Part shown: piece by piece, positions 1-7,533 of the stretch
Numbering within the stretch: position 1 is the first letter of the stretch
How the letters are laid out: each line of letters starts with the position of its first letter
Source of the DNA: an uncultured Dehalococcoidia bacterium
Lineage (GTDB): Bacteria; Chloroflexota; Dehalococcoidia; Lucifugimonadales; Lucifugimonadaceae
Direction of reading: 5' to 3'
NCBI GenBank assembly: GCA_958295935.1
Contig: OY282385.1
Location: 2,459,545-2,523,544, forward strand
DNA length: 64,000 nucleotides
Made by a program: the position numbers and the translations under genes
Notes under the pieces: generated by a model
The model's database searches: none
What the model saw: only the letters and a program-made list of their open reading frames with translations
Told to the model about the DNA's origin: nothing

Positions 1-600
1 ATGTTGCATGACGAGACAGGCTGGCTGAACGGGCCGTTCGGCTGGACGTATTACTATTCCTGGCCTCGAATGGACGCGGTCGGCGTTCTGGAGTTGGACG
101 GGGAGGAGTTTCGGGTGACCGGTGAGGCGTGGTTCGACCATCAATGGGGGGATTTCTTCGTGATGGGCTATCCGGCCGGGTGGCAGTGGATGGCAATCCA
201 ACTGGATGATGGCTCATCTTTGATGCTCAACGAGTCCCGCGGGCTTGACGGGGAGGTGCTGGAGACGATTGGGAGTTTCATGGACTCTTCGGGGCAGGTT
301 ACTGCGCTGCGGTCCGGGCGCGACGGTGTGAGCATCGAGGCGTTAGACACCTGGACAAGCCCGGATACTGGGGGTGTGTACCCGTCGCGCTGGCGAGTGG
401 GCGTTGATTCTCTAGACTTGCGTATGGAGGTTTTGCCGCTTGTCAGCGACCAGGAGATCGACGAGGGGGTTCCTGAGCCATCCATCTACTGGGAGGGCAA
501 GTCCGTTGTGAGGGGCGCTGTGGGCGGTAAGGCTGTTGCGGGACGGGCCTACGTGGAGTTGACGGGTTACGCGCATCCGCGGCCGATCGAGTGGCGTTGA
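1..600 (+). CDS. CrtC/AttH-like lipocalin-fold protein, 3' part
   Basis: C-terminal part (about 199 residues) of a protein of the carotenoid 1,2-hydratase / AttH family. The window opens inside the gene; the ATG at base 1 is probably an internal Met, since family members are about 330-370 residues long. Visible signatures are a YYYSWPRM stretch near residue 17 and the AWFDHQWGDFF block near residue 42, typical of the second lipocalin-like barrel, followed by WQWMAIQLDDG and a C-terminal YVELTGYA. CrtC itself hydrates carotenoids, but most homologues in genomes like this are of unknown substrate, often annotated as hydrolase or lipocalin-like. A flavin reductase gene follows after 34 bases on the same strand. 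Function beyond the fold is not claimed. Confidence 0.75.
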   Translation: MLHDETGWLNGPFGWTYYYSWPRMDAVGVLELDGEEFRVTGEAWFDHQWGDFFVMGYPAGWQWMAIQLDDGSSLMLNESRGLDGEVLETIGSFMDSSGQVTALRSGRDGVSIEALDTWTSPDTGGVYPSRWRVGVDSLDLRMEVLPLVSDQEIDEGVPEPSIYWEGKSVVRGAVGGKAVAGRAYVELTGYAHPRPIEWR

Positions 601-634
601 GAGGTTTTCGGCTCTGAGGCGTGAGGAGGGCAAC

Positions 635-1135
635 ATGAGTGTGGGACAGCAGGAATACCGTCGGGCATGGTCTCACTTTGCGACCGGTGTGACGATCATT
701 ACTACGCTGGAGGCTGACGGGAAAGTGCATGGCATGACGGCCAACGGGGTGACCTCGGTGTCTCTGGATCCACCGCTGGCTCTGGCGTGTGTGGGGCACG
801 AGCGAAACACCTACGGGCTGATCATGGCTACCGGTCGTTATGGCATGAGCGTGTTGTCTTGGTCTCAGGCGCATGCGGCGAGGCACTTTACGCTGCCGCC
901 TGAGAAGCGGCCGGAGGATAGTTCGATCCGGTTTGGCTGTTTGGGTGGGTCGCCGTTTTTGGAGGGGGCTATTGCGGCTATGGATTGCCGCGTGGTGTCT
1001 TCTCACGCGGTTGGCGACCACACTATCTTCGTGGCTGAGGTGGAGGGGCTGCTTTTAGGGGAGGGTGAGCCTCTTGTCTGGTACAAGGGCGGTTTTGGCG
1101 GTTTTGCTGCGGAGGCTGTTGAAGGGGAGGGGTGA
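635..1135 (+). CDS. Flavin reductase domain protein (FMN-binding split barrel)
   Basis: 166 residues, full length for the HpaC-like flavin reductase family, which uses NAD(P)H to reduce FMN/FAD for a partner monooxygenase. The N-terminus (FATGVTIITT, then GMTANGVTSVSLDPPL near residues 35-50) is the classic flavin-binding segment, and a conserved GDHTIFVAEVE segment lies near residue 128. The start is supported by a GAGGAGGG Shine-Dalgarno 7 bases before the ATG. No flavin-dependent oxygenase partner is visible downstream; the preceding lipocalin-like gene may be co-transcribed. Substrate and partner are unknown. Confidence 0.9.
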   Translation: MSVGQQEYRRAWSHFATGVTIITTLEADGKVHGMTANGVTSVSLDPPLALACVGHERNTYGLIMATGRYGMSVLSWSQAHAARHFTLPPEKRPEDSSIRFGCLGGSPFLEGAIAAMDCRVVSSHAVGDHTIFVAEVEGLLLGEGEPLVWYKGGFGGFAAEAVEGEG

Positions 1136-1223
1136 CCGGGATAGTGATGGGCGTCTGGTGCGGCGAGGTGTGCGGTATCGGGCGGCTATGGGTTTGGGGC
1201 CCGGTTGAGCTGGACGCTGGTAG

Positions 1224-1300
1224 AGGTTTTCCAGTGTGAGGATAGCGGGGCGGTTTATTTCTTCGGTCAATCAGTATCCTCTCAGGTTTTCCAGTGTGAG
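1224..1300. repeat. 17-bp direct repeat pair spaced 60 bp
   Basis: AGGTTTTCCAGTGTGAG occurs at 1224-1240 and again at 1284-1300, exactly 60 bases apart, in the gap between the flavin reductase gene and the convergent membrane-protein gene. A 10-base core, CCAGTGTGAG, recurs at 49308-49317 ahead of lspA. Role unknown. Confidence 0.5.
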
Positions 1301-1341
1301 CGGAGCTGGATCTGTTGGCCGGATTCAATTGGCTCTTCTGC

Positions 1342-2127
1342 TCAATCTTGGCGGACGAGCCAGATATTCCAGTAGGGTCGGTCGTTTACGCTGGTTCTTC
1401 CGCCTGTTGGGGCTCCGAATGGGTAGTAGTCGTGTTCCTGGGCTGGGAGTAGGTCTACTGCGTCGAACTTGAGTCTGGTCGTTTGAGCGAACTGTTCGGC
1501 TGTGTCGGCGCTACAGTCCGCGAAGGCGAAGTCGCCTATTTCGTGAGCGGGCAGTACGCCTTCCTCGATGGATTTTCTTATCCACTCGGCCGGCCCGCCG
1601 TCTGTCTTGAGTACGATGCCCATGCGTCGCTTTCCTCCCTGTGAGGTGCGTGCGACCTTGTAGTCGATGGCTGGGCAGTCGTATGCGCCGGCAACTCTTG
1701 CGGGCCATCTGGTTTCGCCGTCCGGTCCGCCGTAGAAAGTGACTCCTGCGTAGCCGTCCTGTCCTTGCAAGAAGGCTACGAGGGGCTTTTGCTGGGGGCT
1801 GTCATTTATTACCCATCCGTCGATCATCAGTAGGGGTTCAGATTGGTTTTCCACCCATTGGCTGAGCCGCTTTCGGTATCCGGGCTGGTACGTGATGCGG
1901 TTGTATTCGACTGTTACGCCGTTCTGGGACATGGAGAGATTTATGGGATAGACCTCTACGACGACGAAGTTTCCTGGCGGTACGAAGTCTCTGGCGAATA
2001 TCCAGGAAACTGTGGCTATCAGGCCCAAGCCCATCGCGATGGCGATGGCAAAAAGGGGGTAGGAGATTGCCCAGTGTATGGGGTTGAATTTATGCCGGTA
2101 TGGGAGTTCTGGCCGTTTTGCATACAT
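1342..2127 (-). CDS. Hypothetical single-pass membrane protein
   Basis: 261 residues, no family recognised. Residues 19-45 form one hydrophobic segment (ISYPLFAIAIAMGLGLIATV), preceded by a short basic N-terminus, so the roughly 215-residue C-terminal part is probably outside the membrane. The soluble part has few recognisable motifs; it contains three Cys (two in the second half as YDCPAID and FADCSAD). The organisation (short tail, one membrane span, beta-rich soluble domain) resembles the protein encoded at 32108-33055, but I see no clear sequence identity. The next gene upstream on this strand is the molybdenum hydroxylase subunit, about 330 bases away. Confidence 0.55.
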   Translation of the reverse strand: MYAKRPELPYRHKFNPIHWAISYPLFAIAIAMGLGLIATVSWIFARDFVPPGNFVVVEVYPINLSMSQNGVTVEYNRITYQPGYRKRLSQWVENQSEPLLMIDGWVINDSPQQKPLVAFLQGQDGYAGVTFYGGPDGETRWPARVAGAYDCPAIDYKVARTSQGGKRRMGIVLKTDGGPAEWIRKSIEEGVLPAHEIGDFAFADCSADTAEQFAQTTRLKFDAVDLLPAQEHDYYPFGAPTGGRTSVNDRPYWNIWLVRQD

Positions 2128-2452
2128 TTCCGGGGCTCGTTTATTTGGGGTGAAGTTCGTTTCATAAGATCAGCGCTTTGGGCTCAGCAGGGCTTTCTCT
2201 ACGTACAAGGGTAATCGGTTGCGTGGCGTTGGGGGAGAAAAAAATGCGGGATTGTCTTCCTCGGTCATCGGGCGCGGGGTGAAGGGCGTCGGTCGCCGGG
2301 TTATGGGCACAGGTTGCCCTCTGGCAGGCAGGGCGGGGGTCGATGCCATGGCTGACAACCTCCGCGGGGCGGTCTGAACCGTCTCGCGGGGGTTCCTGAA
2401 GTTGGGTGAAGGTCGGGGGGCTGCCGGTGGGAGCTTTGCGAGGTTGGTTGGT

Positions 2453-4696
2453 CTATTGGTCTTTGACCGCTCCCATGGCTTGCAGGATGCGGCCTGGCTT
2501 CATTGGGGCGGAGTCGAATCGGTGTCCTGTGGCGTCGTGCAGGGCGTTGGCTATGGCTCCAACGGGGGGCGCTATGGGTACTTCTCCGACTCCCCGCACG
2601 CCGTACGGGTGTACTGGGTTGTGGACTTCCACGAGGATGGTATCTATTGGCGGGAGGTCCAGTGAGGTGGGCATCCTGTAGTCGAGGAAGCTGCTGTTCT
2701 GCATTTCGCCTTGTTCGTCGAGCACGTATTCCTCGTTGAGGGCCCAGCCGATTCCCTGTACGGCTCCGCCTTGCATCTGTCCCTCTACGTAGGATGGGTG
2801 AATGGCTCTTCCGACGTCCTGCACTGCGGTGAATCGCAGGACGTCGGTTTTTCCGGTGTCGGGGTCAACCTCTATGTCGACGAGGTGTGTTGCGAATGCT
2901 CCGCCTGCCTCGCTGACGTCCACGGAGGCTGCTGCCGTGACGGGTCCGCCTGTGCCCTGTAGTCGGCTTGCGAGTTGTTTGAAGTTCATCCGTAGTTCCG
3001 GGTCTGAGGCTGACTGGAAGACGCCGTCTCGGTGTTGTATGTCGTTGTCGTCGATTTCCCAGAGCATGGCGGCTCGTCGTTTCATTTCCTGTACCACGAT
3101 TTCGGCGGCTCTGTATGCGGCGAAGCCAGTTGCGTAGCATGTACGGCTTCCGCCGGTGTTGTCGGTATATCCGATGCTATCGGTGTTGACGACGCTGGGG
3201 ATCACGTCTTCAGCGGGGATGCCGAGGACTTCGGCGGCCTGCATGGCGATAGCGGCTCTCGTGCCTCCGATGTCGACGGAGCCTTCGGTGAGTGCGACGG
3301 TTCCGTCGTAGTTGACTGCGAGGTCTACGCTGGAGCGTCTTCCTGCGTTTCTCCAGAAGCCTGTTGCGACGCCTCTTCCTCGTAGTTTTCCGGTGTTCGA
3401 GGGTTCGAGCGGCGAGTTCCAGTGGCTGGACTCTCGTGCGGTTTCAAGAACCTGTTTGGTACCTATGGGTCCCCACATGGGTCCGTCTGCTCGTCTTCCT
3501 CCTTCGTGCGATGCGTTTCGGATTCTGAATTCGATTGGATCGATGCCGAGTTTTGTGCGCAGTTGGTCGACGACGGCTTCAACGCCGTATGCGACGTGTG
3601 TGGATCCTGGTGCTCTGTATGCGGCGGTCTTTGGCTTTGTGGTCATGACGGCGTATCCGTCGATCAGCAGGTTTGGTATGTCGTATGCGGCGAAGCAGCA
3701 GACGGCTCCTGCCTGTACGGGAGATCCGGGGTATGCGCCTGCGTCGTATCGTAGGTCTGCCTGTGCGGCCTGTATGCGTCCTTCTTGGTCCACTCCCATC
3801 TTGATCTTTATGGTGGCAGCAGCAGCTGGGCCGGTGGCTTCGAAGACGGCCTGTCGGTCCATGTACATCTTGACTGGTCGTCCGCATTTTCTGGAGAGTA
3901 TGGCGGCGAGTGGTTCGAGGTATACGGCGAGTTTTGCTCCGAAGCCGCCTCCGATTTCTAGTGGGCATACGAGGACTTTGGACTGAGGCAGATCGAGGGC
4001 GTTTGCCACGCTGTCTCTTACCCCGAAGGCGCCTTGCGTGCTGGTCCAGACGGTTACTCGTCCGTTCTCGTCCCACCTTGCGGTGCCTGTGTGCGGCTCT
4101 ATGTATCCCTGATGCACGGTAGCCAGGTCGACCTCACGTTCGGCGATGGCGTAGCAGTTTTTGAATCCGTTCTCGACATCGCCGAGTTCGTAGCGTAGGT
4201 GTGTGGCCAAGTTGGTATTGCCCACGGGTTCTCCCAGGTGGTCGCCCTTGAAGTTTGGGTGAATGACTTGGGCGTTTGGTTTCATGGCCTCGTGGATACC
4301 AAGCACGGGGGTTAGCCGTTCATATTTCACTTCTATCAGTTCCAAGGCCTGTTGAGCGGAGTTGAGGTCGGTGGCTGCGACGGCTGCGACTGGGTGTCCG
4401 CGGTAGACGACCTTTTCGGTTGCCATGATTCTGTCGGCGTCCATGTTTCTTGCGGGGACGTCTTGTGCGGTCATGACGGCGAGTACGCCTGGTGCGGCTT
4501 GGGCCTGGGTTGTGTCGATGCTAATGATGCGTGCGTGTGCGTGTGGGCTTCTTAGAACGGCTCCAAAGGCGAGTCCGGGGAGGCGGACGTCGGCTCCGTA
4601 GACGGCCCGGCCGGTCACCTTGTCGAGTCCGTCGTGTCTTATCGGTCGTGTGCCGATCACTTTGTACTGAGTGGTGGGTTGTTCGGATATGACCAT
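2453..4696 (-). CDS. Xanthine dehydrogenase-family molybdopterin-binding large subunit
   Basis: 747 residues, full length for the catalytic (Mo-bis-MPT/MCD-binding) subunit of the xanthine oxidase family. The N-terminal alpha/beta hammerhead domain (GRAVYGADVRLPG near residue 29, LRSPHAHARI near 48) is followed by the molybdopterin-binding domain with GGGFGAK at 249-255, an AYRAPGS substrate loop, and the C-terminal GVGE (702-705) carrying the catalytic Glu. The AYRAPG loop is of the aldehyde/purine type rather than the AYRCSFR loop of form I CO dehydrogenase. The [2Fe-2S] and FAD subunits normally encoded beside it are absent from both flanks, so electron-transfer partners must lie elsewhere. 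Substrate unknown; aldehydes or N-heterocycles are typical. Confidence 0.93.
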   Translation of the reverse strand: MVISEQPTTQYKVIGTRPIRHDGLDKVTGRAVYGADVRLPGLAFGAVLRSPHAHARIISIDTTQAQAAPGVLAVMTAQDVPARNMDADRIMATEKVVYRGHPVAAVAATDLNSAQQALELIEVKYERLTPVLGIHEAMKPNAQVIHPNFKGDHLGEPVGNTNLATHLRYELGDVENGFKNCYAIAEREVDLATVHQGYIEPHTGTARWDENGRVTVWTSTQGAFGVRDSVANALDLPQSKVLVCPLEIGGGFGAKLAVYLEPLAAILSRKCGRPVKMYMDRQAVFEATGPAAAATIKIKMGVDQEGRIQAAQADLRYDAGAYPGSPVQAGAVCCFAAYDIPNLLIDGYAVMTTKPKTAAYRAPGSTHVAYGVEAVVDQLRTKLGIDPIEFRIRNASHEGGRRADGPMWGPIGTKQVLETARESSHWNSPLEPSNTGKLRGRGVATGFWRNAGRRSSVDLAVNYDGTVALTEGSVDIGGTRAAIAMQAAEVLGIPAEDVIPSVVNTDSIGYTDNTGGSRTCYATGFAAYRAAEIVVQEMKRRAAMLWEIDDNDIQHRDGVFQSASDPELRMNFKQLASRLQGTGGPVTAAASVDVSEAGGAFATHLVDIEVDPDTGKTDVLRFTAVQDVGRAIHPSYVEGQMQGGAVQGIGWALNEEYVLDEQGEMQNSSFLDYRMPTSLDLPPIDTILVEVHNPVHPYGVRGVGEVPIAPPVGAIANALHDATGHRFDSAPMKPGRILQAMGAVKDQ

Positions 4697-4783
4697 GCTG
4701 CTGTCCTGGATTCTTGAGTGAGGGGTGTTCCCGGTTGGCGGATTTGGACCGTAGTCGAGTTTAGAGAGTTTATCGCGTAGAGA

Positions 4784-4989
4784 CGGGCGCGGGGTTGTTC
4801 GGGCTATGATCCGATTGGCTTTTGCCGTGGGCGCGGGGGAGTTCGGGCGGGAGGAGGTCTGAACGCGGGCGTGCGGCCGTTCACTGCGGGTGTCCTTGCA
4901 GGGGGAGTGTAGAACGCGCTTTGGGGTGCGTATTCTGTTAGGTTGATGAGTACAGGTTGGGTTGTCGATTAGGAAGGGAGCTTGCGTTG
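4784..4989 (+). repeat. Upstream region of lipoprotein A, copy 1 of a duplication
   Basis: This stretch, starting at CGGGCGCGGGGTTGTTCGG, is repeated with high identity at 7293-7533 ahead of the second lipoprotein gene. It marks the left edge of a tandem duplication. It also serves as the divergent region with the molybdenum hydroxylase gene. A GGAAGGGAG ribosome-binding site lies at 4972-4980. A TATTCT or TAGAAC -10-like element may be present, but no convincing -35 is seen. Confidence 0.7.
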
Positions 4990-7131
4990 GTGAAGCGTGT
5001 AGCGCTTTGGGTATCGTTGGTCGCGATGCTGTGCGCGGTCGGTGTGTCTGCGTGCACTATTACCGTGGTACAACCGACGGCGACCCCGACCTCGGCGGCT
5101 GAGGTTGCGTCTGCGGTAGTGGCTATGGCGCCGACGGCGACCCCGTCCCCGACTTCTACGCCTGACATCGAGGCTACTGTAGCGGCGGCGGTAGCGGCTA
5201 TGATGCCCAGTCCGGGGCCGACGTTTACGCCGGTACCGACTGCGACGTTTACTCCCACGCCGACTCCGACGGCGGTTCCTACGCCTACTCCGGCGCCTAC
5301 TGCGACGTTTACGCCGGTACCGACTCCCACGGCTACTCCGGCGCCGACAGCGACATTTACGCCGGTACCGACTGCGACGTTTACTCCGACGCCGACTCCG
5401 ACGGCGGTTCCTACGCCTACACCTACACCTACGCCTACTTATACTCCCACGCCCGTTCCGACGCCGACGCCCTTGGTGGAATCTCCGGCGGACGTGATGC
5501 GGCGGGTGAGTCCTGCGGTGGTGAGGGTCGTCACGGGCACGGGCACTGGTTCGGGCGTCATATACAGGGTTGACACAGGGGCAAGGTCAGCTCGTGTATT
5601 GACCAACTACCACGTGATTGAGAGCAGTGACTCGATCAGGGTGATTGTGGATGGTGCGGGGTCTTATCGGGCGACGTTGCTGGGCTACGATGGTGAGGTC
5701 GATCTTGCGGTGCTTGAGATTTGTTGCAGCGCGGATTTCACTGCTGCAGGTCTGGCGGATCCTGGGAGCGTTTCACTTGGGGACCAGGTGTATGCATTGG
5801 GATACCCGTTGGGTGCGACTTCCATCAGGGTGACTGCGGGTATCGTGTCTGCTCTGGAGTATGACTCCCGTTTCAGCCGTCACCAGATACAGACTGACGC
5901 GGCTCTGAATCCTGGCAATAGCGGTGGGCCGTTGATTCTGGCAGGCGGGGGAGTGATCGGCATCAACACGTCGGTGATCCGGGAGACTCGCGGTGGTCGG
6001 TCGGTGGAGGGTTTCGGTTTTGCTATATCGACTCGTACGGTACTTTCGTCTTTGCCTGATCTTGAGCGCGGTTCGGTTACAGCGACGCCGACTGCGACTC
6101 CCCCCGCGGTACCGACGGAGTCCGTACCGCGGGGGGATTTCAGGCAATTTTCCCTAGAAAGCGGAGAACTGGAACATGAAGACGATGATTTGATAGAGCG
6201 TTATGTAGTTTGGCGCGACGGCGTGCGCAACTTCAGGATTCACGCTGAATTTGAAGTACCGTATTCTTCCCGTGTTGGAGATTGGAACTTTGGCTTCATG
6301 TTTCGTAGTCCAATATCCAATGAGCTGTCGTTTGTCGTGGTGACGCAAGAGAGTGAGTACGTACACAACTTGCGGCGCGGCAGCGTAGCGGCGAGTGAAA
6401 CCATTGACAGGGGTAGGGTACGCAATCTGGATACGACTGTGCGGGCTACCAACACGATGACACTGACTGTTATTGAGGATCGGGGTTGGCTGTTCGTCAA
6501 TTCTGAATTTATTGGCGATCTGGACCTTAGCGGCAGCTACACGCAGGGTGCATTGTCAATTGTAACGGGCGTTTTCTATGATAGTGAAGTTCTTGGATAT
6601 TCGACTAAATTCAGCGATGTTTCGGCGCAGGAGCTTGGTATTTTATCCGGGCCCCATTCTGGCGACTTGACGAAGGGTTCGAGATTTATTGAGACCTATA
6701 GAGCGGGGGTAGATGTTTCAACTGCGTATGCTCGTGCGTCCTTTGAAGTTGCTCGCGACGTGAGAGATTGGAGCGTCGGAATCGCGTTCAGGGAGCGGCG
6801 TGAGGAGGATTATCTAATGTTCCATGTGGAGGACAGTAGATATTGGCGCGTCGAGCGCGCTACCGTTTCCGGCGAGGGTTGGGAGACGTTGACTGACGGC
6901 TATTCGGACTTGGTTGACCTTCATCGTCCGATCGTGAATGAGCTTGAGGTGTTCTTCATCGGTACGGTGGCGATGGTTTACGTGAATGGGGAGAGTCTGG
7001 GGACGGCCTCCATTGGCTCTGTAACGGGTTCCGGCGATTTGCTCGCTGCATACGGGATATATTCGGATGACGAGCTTAGCACGGTGCGATTCGAGGATTT
7101 CTCGGTGTGGGGTTCTCCTGATGACAACTGA
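4990..7131 (+). CDS. Lipoprotein A: HtrA-like serine protease with C-terminal LamG-like domains
   Basis: Taken from the GTG at 4990 (713 residues), since GGAAGGGAG lies just upstream and the same arrangement is kept in the paralogue at 7534; an in-frame ATG at 4957 would put extra charged residues before the signal peptide. Signal peptide with lipobox VSAC (Cys22). Then a Thr-Pro-rich linker to about residue 165, a trypsin-like protease domain with an HtrA-type triad H208 (NYHVI), D238 (DLAVL) and S311 (GNSGGPL), a second Thr-Pro linker, and from about residue 380 two beta-rich segments resembling laminin-G/concanavalin-like domains (RNFRIHAEFEVPYSS and ASFEVARDVRDWSVG). No PDZ domain is present. 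Probably surface-anchored, acting on extracellular polymers or proteins. Confidence 0.85.
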   Translation: MKRVALWVSLVAMLCAVGVSACTITVVQPTATPTSAAEVASAVVAMAPTATPSPTSTPDIEATVAAAVAAMMPSPGPTFTPVPTATFTPTPTPTAVPTPTPAPTATFTPVPTPTATPAPTATFTPVPTATFTPTPTPTAVPTPTPTPTPTYTPTPVPTPTPLVESPADVMRRVSPAVVRVVTGTGTGSGVIYRVDTGARSARVLTNYHVIESSDSIRVIVDGAGSYRATLLGYDGEVDLAVLEICCSADFTAAGLADPGSVSLGDQVYALGYPLGATSIRVTAGIVSALEYDSRFSRHQIQTDAALNPGNSGGPLILAGGGVIGINTSVIRETRGGRSVEGFGFAISTRTVLSSLPDLERGSVTATPTATPPAVPTESVPRGDFRQFSLESGELEHEDDDLIERYVVWRDGVRNFRIHAEFEVPYSSRVGDWNFGFMFRSPISNELSFVVVTQESEYVHNLRRGSVAASETIDRGRVRNLDTTVRATNTMTLTVIEDRGWLFVNSEFIGDLDLSGSYTQGALSIVTGVFYDSEVLGYSTKFSDVSAQELGILSGPHSGDLTKGSRFIETYRAGVDVSTAYARASFEVARDVRDWSVGIAFRERREEDYLMFHVEDSRYWRVERATVSGEGWETLTDGYSDLVDLHRPIVNELEVFFIGTVAMVYVNGESLGTASIGSVTGSGDLLAAYGIYSDDELSTVRFEDFSVWGSPDDN
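5070..5475 (+). repeat. Thr-Pro linker-encoding repeat, copy A
   Basis: Low-complexity codons for TPTPTP/ATFTPVP-type repeats inside lipoprotein A. Units such as ACTGCGACGTTTACTCC recur with small changes. Similar sequence after the protease domain (about 6075-6130) brackets that domain, so recombination between the two could delete it. Confidence 0.8.
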
Positions 7132-7163
7132 GCAGGTTGGATCAGCGGCGTATAGTGCGGGTT

Positions 7164-7301
7164 GTGAAGGTCCTCATCGCGCAGGGCACTTCCGGTTGGC
7201 GCGCGAACTGGCCGGGAGATTTTCTGCGAGCGACTCGGTGAAGTTGACGGCCACGAGGGCTTCCGTTGGGGAGGACGCGGGGTCTGGCGGGCCGGGCGCG
7301 G
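7164..7301 (+). pseudogene. Truncated, frameshifted relic of the epimerase gene at 9184
   Basis: The sequence after lipoprotein A matches the upstream region and first 46 or so codons of the epimerase gene that follows lipoprotein B. Compared with the intact copy it starts with GTG instead of ATG, lacks one G in CAGGGGCAC (about 7185), so the frame runs into TGA at 7239-7241, and lacks a 22-base upstream segment that in the intact copy supplies the -35 region. Homology ends at GGGCGCGG (7294-7301), where it fuses to the copy-2 upstream region. It is a duplication remnant, not a functional gene. Confidence 0.85.
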
Positions 7302-7533
7302 GGTTGTTCGGACTATGATCTGGTTGGTTTTGCGGTTGGCGCGGGGGAGTGCGGGCGGGAGGAGGTCTGAACGCGGGCGTGCGGCGTTCGGGATGAGATA
7401 AGATGGGGAGGTGCGTTCGTTCACTGCGGATGTCCTTGCCGGGGGAGTGTAGAATACGCCTTGGGAGGAGGTTTGCGTATTCTGTTGAGGATGAGTACGG
7501 GTTGTGTTGTCGATTGAAGGGGAGCTTGCTTTG
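7293..7533 (+). repeat. Upstream region of lipoprotein B, copy 2 of a duplication
   Basis: Second copy of 4784-4989, with about 30 extra bases near 7395. The CGGGCGCGG at 7293-7301 is shared by all three boundary sites (4784, 7293, 9314), as expected if the duplication arose through a 9-bp microhomology. A GGGGAG ribosome-binding site lies about 10 bases before the GTG at 7534. TAGAAT at 7450-7455 is a possible -10 element. Confidence 0.75.
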
